Source of the DNA: Natronococcus amylolyticus DSM 10524
GTDB taxonomy: Archaea > Halobacteriota > Halobacteria > Halobacteriales > Natrialbaceae
Direction: 5' to 3'
Assembly (NCBI RefSeq): GCF_000337675.1
Contig: NZ_AOIB01000021.1
Span: 163,136-227,135 of the forward strand
Length of the DNA: 64,000 nt
Shown here one piece after another: positions 1 to 9,886 of the stretch. Under the pieces are notes generated by a model that had not been told where the DNA came from, ran no database searches, and worked only from the letters and a program-made list of their open reading frames with translations. The position numbers were made by a program, and so were the translations under genes. Every line of letters starts with the position of its first letter. Position 1 is the first letter of the stretch.

Positions 1-2
1 GC

Positions 3-57
3 AAAAAACTTCGATGAAAAAAGGCCGCCGTCGCGGGGTTTCACCCCGCTCCGGCGG
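3..57 (-). terminator. Hairpin plus T-tract terminator
   Basis: Positions 25-30 (CCGCCG) pair with 52-57 (CGGCGG) and 33-38 (GCGGGG) pair with 44-49 (CCCCGC). The two 6-bp stems are separated by a TC/TC internal loop, with a TTTCA apical loop. Read on the minus strand, the stem is followed by a T6 run (complement of 17-22) and a second T6 run (complement of 3-8). This lies about 90 bases past the stop of the minus-strand gene ending at 146. Archaeal termination depends mainly on T-tracts, so the signal is plausible whether or not the hairpin matters. Confidence 0.65.
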
Positions 58-129
58 TGAACCGTTCGCTTCGCTCACGGATGCTCGGCACTTCTCGCAG
101 TGTTTCATTCGCACTCGCTACGTAACGAT

Positions 130-161
130 CGCGACGGACTCTGCGTTACGACTCCGTCGCG
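130..161. repeat. 9-bp inverted repeat at a gene 3' end
   Basis: CGCGACGGA at 130-138 is the exact reverse complement of TCCGTCGCG at 153-161, with a 14-base loop. It spans the stop codon of the minus-strand gene ending at 146, so it may protect the transcript 3' end. It could also be chance in GC-rich sequence. Confidence 0.35.
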
Positions 162-556
162 TTCGATCCGGTGAGGTCGTCGAGTCGATCGAAGTACGCC
201 TCTCGAGGGACCTGGTACAGCGCTCGGTAGTCGATCTCGCCGTCGTCGAACTGGCGGGCGAGCTCCATGGTCCGCTCGAGTCCCTCGGCGCGCGTCTCGA
301 ACCGGTTCGTCTCGTTCAGCGAGACGTCCGGCTCGAGGTAGAAGGTGACGAACCAGTCCTGCTCGAGCGTGCGGTCGGTGGGGTTGGTTCCGGGTCTGCG
401 CGTTCGCTTCCCGTGAGTCAGATACAGCGTCGGCAGACAGGCCGCCGGGAACTCCTCGCCGTCGAAGACGTCCGGGCGGTACGCGAGCACGACTCGCCCG
501 TCGTCCTCGACCGACCAGACCGACCAGGCTTCGGGAAGGGACTCGAGGTCGCTCAT
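146..556 (-). CDS. Conserved haloarchaeal protein of unknown function
   Basis: An acidic soluble protein of 136 residues beginning MSDLESLPEAW. No membrane segment, signal peptide or catalytic motif is visible. It has a Trp-rich start (AWSVWSVEDD) and an internal segment (residues about 60-80) predicted to alternate beta strands. The start at 556 is supported by a TATA-like element, CATTTA on the minus strand at 581-586, placed 25-30 bases upstream, which suggests a leaderless message. A hairpin/T-tract terminator follows the stop. It looks like one of the short conserved proteins found across Halobacteria, but I cannot assign a function. The ATG is confident; the role is unknown. Confidence 0.7.
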   Translation of the reverse strand: MSDLESLPEAWSVWSVEDDGRVVLAYRPDVFDGEEFPAACLPTLYLTHGKRTRRPGTNPTDRTLEQDWFVTFYLEPDVSLNETNRFETRAEGLERTMELARQFDDGEIDYRALYQVPREAYFDRLDDLTGSNATES

Positions 557-580
557 GGTCGGTCGTAGGCGCGACCGTCC

Positions 581-586
581 TAAATG
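581..586 (-). promoter_or_regulatory. TATA-like box for the gene at 146-556
   Basis: The minus strand reads CATTTA here, 25-30 bases before the ATG at 556. That is the spacing expected for a leaderless haloarchaeal transcript. Confidence 0.45.
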
Positions 587-668
587 GGCGTCGCCCGCCG
601 ACCGTCCGTTTCGGCGACGTATTTAAGCGCTCGTCCGCCGCGCACCGGCCATCCCGTGTGCTGCAAGC

Positions 669-818
669 AGGCCAATTATATAACTGGACGGAAGCCATGG
701 TATGTGAACTCCACCCAACCAACTATATTTCTCCGAAAGTAGTATGAAAACATGTACTGGTAAATACCTTTTGGGGCTAACTTTAAGTAGATGGATTACT
801 CACTCATTAAATACTATC
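669..818 (+). promoter_or_regulatory. AT-rich promoter region upstream of the prkA operon
   Basis: The 555-base gap between 556 and 1112 has no convincing gene. Its middle is unusually AT-rich and holds several TATA-like elements on the plus strand: ATTATATAAC near 673-682, CTATATTTC near 721-729 and CATTAAATAC near 809-818. The last third is GC-rich and contains a strong hairpin at 960-982. If any of these boxes drives prkA, the transcript carries a 5' leader of about 260-400 bases, which is long for this group. The short open frames in the gap (for example 744-1115) have no acidic composition or start signals and look like GC-driven noise. Confidence 0.45.
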
Positions 819-959
819 GGTATCCGTTCGCCGGACCGATCCACTTCGCGCCCGTCCCCGGCGCAGCCGTCGACCGAACCCAACACCCCGGCTCTCGGCG
901 ACGGTAGTGGTACTCGATCACATATGACACGACACGTTGCCGCCCGCGCCGGTTCGCGC

Positions 960-982
960 GCGCCGCAAGCGGTTTGCGGCGC
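960..982 (+). promoter_or_regulatory. Stem-loop in the prkA 5' leader
   Basis: GCGCCGCAA at 960-968 and TTGCGGCGC at 974-982 form a perfect 9-bp stem with a 5-base loop, GCGGT. It lies 130 bases before the prkA start codon and downstream of the candidate promoters, so it would be transcribed. It could be a structured leader element or a fortuitous GC-rich palindrome. Confidence 0.4.
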
Positions 983-1111
983 ACGTCGAACGTGGCGTCC
1001 GTGTCGAGTTGTCCGAAACGACGGATCGCTGACGGTCCGGCCGCGCGACGGGTCAGGCCGGTCGAGCGACGTTCCGATACGACGGGGGAGACCGAAACTG
1101 GCAATGATACC

Positions 1112-3184
1112 ATGAACGGTGACATCGAGACGCTCGAGAAACTCAGTACGGATTACAAGGAATCGATGCCCGCAGACCTGCGGGAGACCAAGTCCTTCGA
1201 CTGGTACTTAGAGGAGTGTTACGAGGACCCCAAGATCACCCGCAACGCCCACCAGCGGGTGGCGGACATGTTCGACTACTACGGCACCAGCTACGACGAG
1301 ACCGAAGGGGTCGTGGAGTACGAACTCGCCTCCGAGGACCCGCTGGGCGACGGCGAGAACACCTTCTACGGGAGGGTGATCCACCAGTCGATCCACGAGT
1401 TCGTCAACAAGGTGAAATCGGGCGCTCGCAGGCTCGGCCCCGAACGGCGGATCAAGCTCCTCCTCGGTCCGGTGGGGTCGGGGAAGTCCCACTTCGACAA
1501 GCAGGTCCGGAAGTACTTCGAGGACTACACCCTCCGCGAGGAGGGGCGGATGTACACCTTCCGGTGGACCAACCTCTGTGACGTCATCCAGGACCAGGAT
1601 CCGGCCGACGATGTCGTCCGCTCGCCGATGAACCAGGATCCGCTCGTCCTCCTGCCACTGGAGCAGCGCCAGCGGGTGATCGACGACCTGAACGAGGTCC
1701 TCGATGCGCCCTACACGATCCAGAACGAGCAGGCGCTGGACCCCGAGAGCGAGTTCTACATGGACAAGCTGCTCGCCTACTACGAGGACGACCTCCAGCA
1801 GGTCCTGGAGAACCACGTCGAGATCATCCGGCTGGTCGCCGACGAGAACAAGCGCCAGGCCCTCGAGACGTTCGAACCCAAGGACAAGAAGAACCAGGAC
1901 GAGACCGAACTGACCGGCGACGTCAACTACTCGAAGATCGCCATCTACGGCGAGAGCGATCCGCGCGCGTTCGACTACTCGGGGGCGTTCTGTAACGCAA
2001 ATCGGGGCGTGTTCTCCGGCGAGGAGCTGCTCAAGCTCCAGCGGGAGTTCCTCTACGACTTCCTGCACGCCACCCAGGAACAGACGATCAAACCCAAGAG
2101 CAACCCGCGGATCGACATCGACCAGGTGATCGTCGGGCGGACGAACATGCCCGAGTACAAGGACAAGAAGGGCGACGAGAAGATGGAGGCCTTTAACGAC
2201 CGTACCAAGCGGATCGACTTCCCGTACGTTCTCAGCTACGAGGACGAGGCGCTCATCTACGACAAGATGCTGAACAACGCCGACGTTCCCGACATCAACG
2301 TCGAGCCCCACACCCTGGAGATGGCAGGGCTCTTTGGCGTGTTGACTCGCATCGAGGAGCCCGACACCGAGACCGTCGACCTGCTCTCGAAGGCGAAGGC
2401 GTACAACGGCGAGATCGACGAGGGCGACGATATCGACACGAAGAAGCTTCGTGAAGAGGCCGCCGAGAAGGCCGAGATCGGCGAGGGGATGGTCGGCGTC
2501 TCGCCGCGGTTCATCGGCGACGAGATCGCAGAGGCGATCATGGACTCGAAACACCGCTCCCGGGGCTTCCTCTCGCCGCTGACGGTGTTCAACTTCTTCG
2601 AGGAGAACCTCGAACACCACGGCTCCATTCCGGAGGACAACTTCGAGAAGTACTACCGCTACCTCGAGACCGTCCGCGAGGAGTACCGCGAGCGGGCCAT
2701 CGAGGACGTCCGCCACGCCTTAGCCTACGACCTCGACGAGATCCAGCGCCAGGGCGAAAAGTACATGGACCACGTGATGGCCTACATCGACGACGATACG
2801 ATCGAGGACGAACTCACGGGCCGCGAGCAGGAGCCCGACGAGACGTTCCTCCGCAGCGTCGAGGAGAAACTCGACATCCCGGAGGACCGCAAGGAGTCGT
2901 TCCGCCAGGAGGTCTCGAACTGGGTCTCCCGCCGGGCCCGCGAGGGCGAGGCGTTCAACCCCCAGGACAACGAACGGCTGCGCCGCGCGCTCGAGCGCAA
3001 GCTCTGGGAGGACAAGAAGCACAACATCAACTTCTCGGCGCTGGTGAGCGCCAACGAGTTCGACGACGACGAGCGCTCGTCGTGGATCGACGCGCTGATC
3101 GAACAGGGCTACTCCGAGGAGGGGGCCAAGGAAGTACTCGAGTTCGCCGGCGCGGAGGTCGCCAAAGCCGAGATGGAAGACTAA
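1112..3184 (+). CDS. prkA: PrkA-type serine protein kinase, copy 1
   Basis: A 690-residue protein of the PrkA/YeaG family, close to the usual length of about 640 for bacterial members. An AAA-type P-loop, GPVGSGKS, lies at residues 119-126 inside the N-terminal PrkA AAA domain, and the C-terminal third carries the PrkA kinase-type region. The frame stays open upstream to 974, but that part is Arg-rich and unlike haloarchaeal protein. The ATG at 1112 (MNGDIETLEK) begins the acidic, family-like sequence. It is the first gene of a tight four-gene set with a second PrkA, a YeaH-type protein and SpoVR. The bacterial YeaG-YeaH-YcgB set acts in stress and starvation adaptation; the archaeal role is inferred from that. 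Its substrate is unknown. Confidence 0.9.
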   Translation: MNGDIETLEKLSTDYKESMPADLRETKSFDWYLEECYEDPKITRNAHQRVADMFDYYGTSYDETEGVVEYELASEDPLGDGENTFYGRVIHQSIHEFVNKVKSGARRLGPERRIKLLLGPVGSGKSHFDKQVRKYFEDYTLREEGRMYTFRWTNLCDVIQDQDPADDVVRSPMNQDPLVLLPLEQRQRVIDDLNEVLDAPYTIQNEQALDPESEFYMDKLLAYYEDDLQQVLENHVEIIRLVADENKRQALETFEPKDKKNQDETELTGDVNYSKIAIYGESDPRAFDYSGAFCNANRGVFSGEELLKLQREFLYDFLHATQEQTIKPKSNPRIDIDQVIVGRTNMPEYKDKKGDEKMEAFNDRTKRIDFPYVLSYEDEALIYDKMLNNADVPDINVEPHTLEMAGLFGVLTRIEEPDTETVDLLSKAKAYNGEIDEGDDIDTKKLREEAAEKAEIGEGMVGVSPRFIGDEIAEAIMDSKHRSRGFLSPLTVFNFFEENLEHHGSIPEDNFEKYYRYLETVREEYRERAIEDVRHALAYDLDEIQRQGEKYMDHVMAYIDDDTIEDELTGREQEPDETFLRSVEEKLDIPEDRKESFRQEVSNWVSRRAREGEAFNPQDNERLRRALERKLWEDKKHNINFSALVSANEFDDDERSSWIDALIEQGYSEEGAKEVLEFAGAEVAKAEMED

Positions 3185-3185
3185 C

Positions 3186-5471
3186 ATGACCGAACGCGAC
3201 TACGTCGGCGAGGCCGACCGCACGCTCGAAGAGACGTACGAGGAGCCGATGAGCCTCGCGAGCTACGTCGAGCGGGTGTTCGAGAACCCCACGATCGCCT
3301 CCCACGCCTCGAAGTACCTGCTCGAGGCGATCGAGGCCGCCGGCACGCGAACCGTCGTCGAGGAGGGCGACGAGAAGGAGCGCTACCGCTTCTTCGACGA
3401 CCCGCACAACGACGGCGAGCACGCGATTCTGGGCAACACCGAGGTGCTCAACCGGTTCGTCGACGACCTCAGATCGATCGCCGCGGGGCGGGCGAAAGAC
3501 GAGAAGATCATCTGGTTCGAAGGACCCACGGCGACGGGCAAGTCCGAACTCAAGCGCTGTCTGGTCAACGGCCTTCGCGAGTACTCGAAAACGCCCGAGG
3601 GACGCCGGTACACCGTCGAGTGGAACGTCACCACCGCCGACGTCGAGGAGCGCGGGCTGAGCTACGGCACCGACTCGACGACGACCGACGACACCCACTG
3701 GTACGAGAGCCCAGTCCAGGCCCACCCGCTATCCGTGTTCCCCGAGGACGTCCGGGCGGAGCTGCTCGAGGAGCTGAACGACGACCTCGAGGACCACGTC
3801 CCGGTTCGGGTCGACGCCGCGCTGGACCCCTTCTCCCGGGAGGCGTACGGCTACCTCGAGGAACACTACCGCCGCGAGGGGAAGGAGGCGCTGTTCTCGG
3901 CGATCGCCGACGATCAGCACCTCCGCGTGAAGAACTACGTCGTCGACATCGGTCAGGGCGTCGGCGTCCTCCACAGCGAGGACGACGGCCGGCCCAAGGA
4001 GCGCCTCGTCGGCTCGTGGATGCACGGGATGCTCCAGGAACTGGACTCGCGGGGCCGGAAGAACCCGCAGGCCTTTAGCTACGACGGCGTCCTCTCGCAG
4101 GGCAACGGCGTGCTCTCGATCGTCGAGGACGCGGCCCAACACGCCGACCTGCTCCAGAAGCTGTTGAACGTCCCCGACGAGCAGTCGGTGAAACTCGACC
4201 AGGGGATCGGGATGGATATCGACACGCAGATGCTGATCATCTCGAACCCCGACCTCGAGGCGCAGCTCAACCAGCACGCCGACCGCAACGGGATGGACCC
4301 GCTGAAAGCGCTGAAACGGCGGCTCGACCGCCACCAGTTCGGCTACCTGACGAACCTGAGCCTCGAGACCGAACTCATCCGCCGGGAGCTGACGAACGAG
4401 ACGTCGGTCTGGGAGGCCGACCACTACCTCGATCTGGCCGACCGGATCCGCGAGCCGGTGACGGTGACGGTCAAGGATCGGGACGGCGAGCCGAGCCGCC
4501 AGGAGTTCGCCCCCCACGCGCTCGAGGCTGCGGCGCTGTACGCCGTCGTCACCCGCCTCGATCAGGAGGACCTGCCCAACGGACTGGATCTCGTCGACAA
4601 GGCGATGATCTACGATCAGGGCTACCTCCAGGAAGGCGACAGCCGCCGCGAAAAGGACGAGTTCGACTTCGACGGCGACGGCCGCGACGGCGACGGCGGG
4701 ATCCCCGTGACGTACACCAGGGATACCCTCGCCGAGTTGCTCCAGACCGACCGAGACCGCCACCACTCGGAGCTGGCGGTCGAGAACGTCGTCATGCCAC
4801 GCGACGTGCTGAACGCGATGGCCGAGGGGCTCTCGGAGGCGCCCGTGTTCTCGACGGGCGAACGCTCGGAGTTCGAGAACCGGGTCGTTCCCGTGAAGAA
4901 CTACGTCTTCGACCAGCAGGAGAGCGACGTCATCGAGGCGATCATGCACGAGAAGCGCGTCGACGAGGAGACCGTCGCCGAGTACGTCGAACACGTCTAC
5001 GCCTGGGAGACCGACGAGCCGCTTCACAACGACCGCGGCGAGCGCGTCGAGCCCGACCCGCTCAAGATGAAGCTGTTCGAGGTCGAACATCTCGGACGCT
5101 TCTCGGAGGCCGAGTACGAGGGCAACCTCCCCAGAGAGAGCGTGCGGAACTTCCGCCGGGAGAAGGTGATCACGTCGCTGAACCGCCACGCGTGGGAACA
5201 CCGTGACGCGGACTTCTCGGTACAGGACGTCGATCTCACCGCGATCCCGGTGATCAAGTCCGTTCTCGAGAGCCACGACTGGGACGACGTCGAGCGAACG
5301 TTCGAGGACTTCGATCCGCGCCAGTGGGACGATCCCCCGAGCGGGACCGAGACGGAGACCGTCAAGCAACGAACGGTCGAGACGATGGTCGAGCAGTTCG
5401 ACTACTCGCCCGCGTCGGCCGAACTGACCAGCAGACACGTCATGGGACAGGTGTGTTACAGATGGGACTGA
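3186..5471 (+). CDS. PrkA-type serine protein kinase, copy 2
   Basis: A second PrkA-family protein, 761 residues, starting one base after the stop of the first. Its Walker A motif is GPTATGKS at residues 113-120. It shares the layout of copy 1: an N-terminal segment with a YVERVFENP motif, the AAA domain, then a long C-terminal region. It is about 70 residues longer and carries an Asp/Gly-rich insert ([12 protein letters not shown]) in the second half. The two proteins are clearly diverged paralogs rather than a recent tandem duplication. They may form a hetero-oligomeric ring or act on different targets. The 3' end overlaps the next gene by 10 bases, implying coupled translation. Confidence 0.88.
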   Translation: MTERDYVGEADRTLEETYEEPMSLASYVERVFENPTIASHASKYLLEAIEAAGTRTVVEEGDEKERYRFFDDPHNDGEHAILGNTEVLNRFVDDLRSIAAGRAKDEKIIWFEGPTATGKSELKRCLVNGLREYSKTPEGRRYTVEWNVTTADVEERGLSYGTDSTTTDDTHWYESPVQAHPLSVFPEDVRAELLEELNDDLEDHVPVRVDAALDPFSREAYGYLEEHYRREGKEALFSAIADDQHLRVKNYVVDIGQGVGVLHSEDDGRPKERLVGSWMHGMLQELDSRGRKNPQAFSYDGVLSQGNGVLSIVEDAAQHADLLQKLLNVPDEQSVKLDQGIGMDIDTQMLIISNPDLEAQLNQHADRNGMDPLKALKRRLDRHQFGYLTNLSLETELIRRELTNETSVWEADHYLDLADRIREPVTVTVKDRDGEPSRQEFAPHALEAAALYAVVTRLDQEDLPNGLDLVDKAMIYDQGYLQEGDSRREKDEFDFDGDGRDGDGGIPVTYTRDTLAELLQTDRDRHHSELAVENVVMPRDVLNAMAEGLSEAPVFSTGERSEFENRVVPVKNYVFDQQESDVIEAIMHEKRVDEETVAEYVEHVYAWETDEPLHNDRGERVEPDPLKMKLFEVEHLGRFSEAEYEGNLPRESVRNFRREKVITSLNRHAWEHRDADFSVQDVDLTAIPVIKSVLESHDWDDVERTFEDFDPRQWDDPPSGTETETVKQRTVETMVEQFDYSPASAELTSRHVMGQVCYRWD

Positions 5472-6793
5472 GAGACGACCTCGAGCGATTCCGCGAAGTG
5501 GGCGAACAGCGTCGCGAGGATCTGGCCGACTTCATCAAGTACGGCGACCTCGGCGGCGGCCGGCCCGATCAGATCCAGATCCCGGTCAAGATCGTTTCGC
5601 TGCCGGAGTTCGAGTACGACCGTCGGGACCAGGGCGGCGTCGGACAGGGCGACGGCGGCACCCCCGACGTCGGCCAGCCGGTCGGCCAGCCACAGCCCCA
5701 GCCGGGCGACGGCGACGACGGCGACGGCGACGAGCCCGGCGAGGAGGGCGGCGACCACGAGTACTACGAGATGGATCCCGAGGAGTTCGCCCAGGAGCTC
5801 GACGAGGAGCTCGGACTCGACCTCGAGCCGAAGGGCAAGAAGGTCGTCGAGGAGAAGGAGGGCCCCTTCACCGACCTCACTCGCACGGGTCCCGACAGCA
5901 CGCTCGACTTCGAACGGATGTTCAAGGAGGGGCTCAAGCGCAAGCTCGCGATGGACTTCGACGAGGAGTTCCTGCGGGAGGTCTGCAAGGTCGAGGGCTT
6001 CGGCCCGCGCGACGTCTTCGAGTGGGCCCGCGGCGAGAGCATCCCCGTGTCGATGGCCTGGATCGAGGACGCCTACGACGACGTTCCGTCCGAGGAACGC
6101 GGCGCGTGGGCCTCCATCGAGGAGCTCGAGGCGAACGTCGAACGCCAGAGCGTCCAGCAGAAGATCCGCCGCGAGGGGATCAAACACGTCCCGTTCCGCC
6201 GCGAGGACGAGCGGTATCGCCACCCCGAGATCATCGAGGAGAAGGAGAAGAACGTCGTCGTGGTCAACATCCGCGACGTTTCGGGCTCGATGCGCGAGAA
6301 GAAACGCGAGCTCGTCGAGCGCACCTTTACCCCGCTGGACTGGTATCTCACGGGGAAGTACGACAACGCCGAGTTCGTCTACATCGCCCACGACGCCGAG
6401 GCCTGGGCGGTCGAACGCGAGGAGTTCTTCGGCATTCGTAGCGGCGGCGGAACGAAGATCTCGAGCGCGTACGAGCTGGCCCAGGAGCTGTTAGAGGAGT
6501 ACCCCTGGAGCGACTGGAACCGCTACGTGTTCGCCGCGGGCGACTCGGAGAACTCCTCGAACGACACCGAGGAGCGGGTGATCCCGCTGATGGAGGCGAT
6601 CCCGGCGAACCTCCACGCCTACGTCGAGACCCAGCCCAGCGGCAACGCGATCAACGCCACCCACGCAGAGGAACTCGAGCGCCACTTCGGCCGCGACGCC
6701 GAGGACGTCGCGGTGGCGTACGTCAACGGCGCCGACGACGTGACCGACGCGATCTACGACATCCTCAGCACGGAAGGTGATGCAGATGACTAA
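5462..6793 (+). CDS. YeaH/YhbH-family (DUF444) VWA-like protein
   Basis: A 443-residue member of the YeaH/YhbH family, the usual partner of PrkA and SpoVR. The start [10 protein letters not shown] at 5462 lies inside the end of the upstream gene. Residues about 55-100 are a low-complexity Gly/Asp/Gln/Pro linker. A MIDAS-like DVSGS motif begins at residue 272, followed by the metal-binding VWA fold expected in this family. The C-terminal part includes an [11 protein letters not shown] segment. The family is soluble and thought to act with the PrkA kinase, but its biochemical role is not settled. It overlaps SpoVR by 8 bases, so all four genes are probably one transcript. Confidence 0.88.
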   Translation: MGLRDDLERFREVGEQRREDLADFIKYGDLGGGRPDQIQIPVKIVSLPEFEYDRRDQGGVGQGDGGTPDVGQPVGQPQPQPGDGDDGDGDEPGEEGGDHEYYEMDPEEFAQELDEELGLDLEPKGKKVVEEKEGPFTDLTRTGPDSTLDFERMFKEGLKRKLAMDFDEEFLREVCKVEGFGPRDVFEWARGESIPVSMAWIEDAYDDVPSEERGAWASIEELEANVERQSVQQKIRREGIKHVPFRREDERYRHPEIIEEKEKNVVVVNIRDVSGSMREKKRELVERTFTPLDWYLTGKYDNAEFVYIAHDAEAWAVEREEFFGIRSGGGTKISSAYELAQELLEEYPWSDWNRYVFAAGDSENSSNDTEERVIPLMEAIPANLHAYVETQPSGNAINATHAEELERHFGRDAEDVAVAYVNGADDVTDAIYDILSTEGDADD

Positions 6794-8807
6794 CTCCAAC
6801 GCCGACAGGTTCCGCAAACAGGCGATCGCGAGCGACCTCGAGGAGCCGGTACGAGAGGCGCGCAACCTCGCCGAGAAACTGGGCCTCGATCCGTACCCGG
6901 TCAAGTACTGGATCGTCGACTACGACGAGATGAACGAACTCATCGCCTACGGCGGGTTCCAGTCGCGGTACCCCCACTGGCGGTGGGGGATGCAGTACGA
7001 CCGCCAGCAGAAACAGGGCCAGTACGGCGGCGGGAAGGCCTTCGAGATCGTCAACAACGACAACCCGGCCCACGCCTTCCTCCAGGAGTCGAACACATTG
7101 GCCGACCAGAAGGCCGTCATTACCCACGTCGAGGCCCACTCCGACTTCTTCGCGAAAAACGAGTGGTTCGGCCTGTTCACGAGCGGTCAGTCCGACGAGG
7201 GGCAGGTCAACGCCGCCGCGATGCTCGAGCGCCACGCTCGGGCGATCGACGAGTACATGTCCGACCCCGAGATCGACCGTGCCGAGGTCGAGAAGTGGAT
7301 CGACCACTGTCTGAGCCTCGAGGACAACATCGACCAGCATCAGGTGTTCAGTCGCCGCCTCGAGACCGACGGCCCCGCCGAGGAGATCGACGAGGACCTG
7401 GCGGCGAAACTCGACGAACTCGGCCTCTCCGAGGAGATCAAGGGCGAGGTGTTCGACGACGAGTGGCTCGAGAAGCTCGAAGGTGAGGACGGTCCCGTCA
7501 ACTTCCCCGAAAAGCCCGAGAAGGACGTGCTGTCGTTCGTCCGCGAACACGGCAAACGGTACGACGAGGAGGCGGGCCGGGCCGTCGAGATGGAGCCCTG
7601 GCAGCGCGACGTCCTCGATATGATGCGCGCGGAGGCGTACTACTTCGCCGCCCAGAAGATGACGAAGGTGATGAACGAGGGGTGGGCCGCCTACTGGGAG
7701 TCGACGATGATGACCGACGAGCGCTTCGCCGGCGACGACGAGTTCATGAACTACGCCGACCACATGGCGAAGGTCCTGGCATCGGGCGGTCTCAACCCAT
7801 ACAGTCTCGGCATGGAGCTATGGGAGTACGTCGAGAACACCACCAATCGCCGCGAGGTCTTAGAACGGTTGTTGCGCGTCGAGGGGATCTCCTGGCGCAA
7901 CCTGGCCGACGTCGTCGACTTCGACGCGGTGCTCGAAACCCTCGAGCCGCCGACGGCGCTCGCGAGCGTCGATGCCGCTGAACTCGAGGATCTCACCGGG
8001 CTGCCCGACGAGTGGGTCGACCGCGAGGCGCTCGAGCGCGCTCGCGACGGCGAGATCGACCTCGAGCGCTACCCCTGGAAGGCCCTCACCTACGAGGGGC
8101 TGGCTCGCCGACACTACTCGCTGGTCAAACGCCAGCACCGGGGCTTCCTCTCCCGCGTGAACCAGAACGAACTCGAGCGGATCGGCCGGTACCTCTTCGA
8201 CGACGAGCGCTACGCCTCGGTCGAGGAGGCCCTCGAAGATGTCGACTTCGCCGCGGGCTGGGATCGGATGTACGACGTCCGGGAGAGCCACAACGACGTT
8301 ACCTTCCTCGACGAGTTCCTCACCCAAGAGTTCATCACGGAGAACAACTACTTCACCTACGAACACTCCCAGGCGACGGGGCAGTTCCACGTCGCCAGCG
8401 ACGCCGCCGAGGACGTCAAGAAGAAGCTCCTGTTGCAGTTCACCAACTTCGGGAAGCCGACGATCGCGGTCTACGACGGCAACTACAACAACGCCAACGA
8501 GCTCCTGTTGGGCCACCAGTACAACGGCGTCATGCTCGATCTGGGACAGGCCCGCGAGACGTTAAAGCGGATCTTCGAGCTCTGGGGACGACCCGTGAAC
8601 CTGCTGACGATCGTCAAGGAGGTCGACGAACACGACATCGAGGTCGCAAAACGGCGCAACCGCGAGCCCGAGCCCGAGGAGCGGGGCAAGCTCATCCGCT
8701 ACGACGGCACCGAGGTGACGACCGAGAGCGTTTCCTGGGAGGAGGTCGACCACCTCGCGGCCGACGACGTCGACTACGACACCAAGCCGGAGGACTGGCT
8801 CGCCTAA
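6786..8807 (+). CDS. SpoVR/YcgB family protein
   Basis: A 673-residue protein of the SpoVR family, longer than the bacterial members of about 470-510 residues. Typical family segments are visible: the early [19 protein letters not shown] region, [12 protein letters not shown], and the late [14 protein letters not shown] region. Three in-frame starts are close together (GTG 6777, ATG 6780, ATG 6786). I chose 6786 because GGAAGGTG sits 6-7 bases before it as a ribosome binding site. It is the last gene of the PrkA-PrkA-YeaH-SpoVR operon. SpoVR is linked to spore cortex formation in Bacillus and to stress in other bacteria. In haloarchaea, which do not sporulate, only the stress link makes sense. 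Confidence 0.88.
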   Translation: MTNSNADRFRKQAIASDLEEPVREARNLAEKLGLDPYPVKYWIVDYDEMNELIAYGGFQSRYPHWRWGMQYDRQQKQGQYGGGKAFEIVNNDNPAHAFLQESNTLADQKAVITHVEAHSDFFAKNEWFGLFTSGQSDEGQVNAAAMLERHARAIDEYMSDPEIDRAEVEKWIDHCLSLEDNIDQHQVFSRRLETDGPAEEIDEDLAAKLDELGLSEEIKGEVFDDEWLEKLEGEDGPVNFPEKPEKDVLSFVREHGKRYDEEAGRAVEMEPWQRDVLDMMRAEAYYFAAQKMTKVMNEGWAAYWESTMMTDERFAGDDEFMNYADHMAKVLASGGLNPYSLGMELWEYVENTTNRREVLERLLRVEGISWRNLADVVDFDAVLETLEPPTALASVDAAELEDLTGLPDEWVDREALERARDGEIDLERYPWKALTYEGLARRHYSLVKRQHRGFLSRVNQNELERIGRYLFDDERYASVEEALEDVDFAAGWDRMYDVRESHNDVTFLDEFLTQEFITENNYFTYEHSQATGQFHVASDAAEDVKKKLLLQFTNFGKPTIAVYDGNYNNANELLLGHQYNGVMLDLGQARETLKRIFELWGRPVNLLTIVKEVDEHDIEVAKRRNREPEPEERGKLIRYDGTEVTTESVSWEEVDHLAADDVDYDTKPEDWLA

Positions 8808-8840
8808 CTGGTACTCTCGAGTGGCGGACAGTCGTAACGC

Positions 8841-8848
8841 TTTTATTG
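8841..8848 (+). promoter_or_regulatory. TATA-like box before the HEAT-repeat gene
   Basis: TTTTATTG at 8841-8848 lies 25-32 bases before the ATG at 8873, consistent with leaderless transcription independent of the prkA operon. Confidence 0.45.
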
Positions 8849-8872
8849 ATTTTCAAACATAGGGTAGACGAG

Positions 8873-9886
8873 ATGGACTGGGATGGGGGCCAAACGGTCG
8901 AGCAGCAACAGCGATCCGAGTCGGTAGATCTACCGTTAGTACTCGCCGGACTCGACGCGACTGATTCGACGACCAGGCAGGAGGCCGTCCGGACGGTCCG
9001 AGACGGGGTCGAGAGCAAGCCCGGAACGTACGTGCCGACCGTTCCGAAACTCCGCGAACTCCTCCGGGAACCGGCGTTCGAACTCCGGGGGGCGGTCGCC
9101 TTCTCCCTGGCGGAGCTGGCGGTCGAAGCCCCCTCCGACGTCGCCCCCTCGGCCGACGCGCTCGTCGCGGTCGCAGCCGAGAACCCGGACACGGCGGCGA
9201 CGGGAGAGCTCCTCCGGTGTCTCGCCGCCGTGGCCGCCGAACGACCGACCGCGCTCGCGGATCACGTTCCCGAACTGGTCGACGTCACCGAGGCTCGGGA
9301 CGGCGACGAGTGGGGGATCCGGACGCTGGCACACGTTTCCCAGTCACGTCCGGAAGCCCTCGAGCCCGCCCTCGGGTTGCTGACCGAGACGCTGGCGTCG
9401 GCACCGGACGATGGCGCTGTTCCGGCGCTGTCCGTGCTCGGTCGGCTCGCCCGCTCGGAGGCGGAGCTCTCCTCGCTCGCGTTCGTCGAACACGTTATCG
9501 CTCTCCTCGACTGTGACGACGGGGAGCTCCGGCGCAACGCGATCGGCTGTCTGGCCGACGTCGCCCACCGCCGACCCGAGGCCGTCGAGCCGGCCTGTTC
9601 GCAGGTCGGGGCGGCCCTCGAGAGCGACGATCCCAAAACACGAGCCAACGCCGCGGTGACGATCGGCCGCGTCGCCGCCGCCGACCCGTCCGTCGTCGAG
9701 CCGGTGCGAGCGCGGCTACTGGAGTTACTGGAGGACGACCACCAGTACGTTCGGGCGAACGCCTGCATCGCGCTCGGTCGCGGAGACGTCGCCGAAGCGC
9801 GCGGCCGACTCTCGACGCTCGCAGCCGGAGACCCGGAACCGTCGGTCCGCGACCGAGCGGCGTGGGCCTGTGGCGAACTCTCCTAG
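8873..9886 (+). CDS. HEAT-repeat protein
   Basis: A 337-residue protein built of repeated alpha-helical HEAT/armadillo-like units. Examples are LRRNAIGCLADVAHRRPEAV, TRANAAVTIGRVAAADPSVV and VRANACIALGRGDVAEARG, spaced about 35-40 residues apart. Such proteins usually serve as protein-protein scaffolds, and no catalytic domain is present. The frame is open far upstream to 8012, but the ATG at 8873 (MDWDGGQTVE) begins the acidic sequence and has a TATA-like box 25-32 bases before it. Its stop overlaps the stop of the convergent gene by 4 bases at 9883-9886. The binding partner is unknown; the adjacent PrkA operon makes a link possible but unproven. Confidence 0.8.
   Translation: MDWDGGQTVEQQQRSESVDLPLVLAGLDATDSTTRQEAVRTVRDGVESKPGTYVPTVPKLRELLREPAFELRGAVAFSLAELAVEAPSDVAPSADALVAVAAENPDTAATGELLRCLAAVAAERPTALADHVPELVDVTEARDGDEWGIRTLAHVSQSRPEALEPALGLLTETLASAPDDGAVPALSVLGRLARSEAELSSLAFVEHVIALLDCDDGELRRNAIGCLADVAHRRPEAVEPACSQVGAALESDDPKTRANAAVTIGRVAAADPSVVEPVRARLLELLEDDHQYVRANACIALGRGDVAEARGRLSTLAAGDPEPSVRDRAAWACGELS

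Noticed and set aside
744..1115. Frames of 123 and 103 residues (744-1115 plus, 814-1125 minus) before prkA
   Set aside because: Basic, Pro/Arg/Ser-rich composition unlike haloarchaeal proteins; they overlap each other and the promoter region.
3729..5438. A 569-residue minus-strand frame
   Set aside because: Antisense shadow of the second PrkA gene; no start signals, no family pattern.
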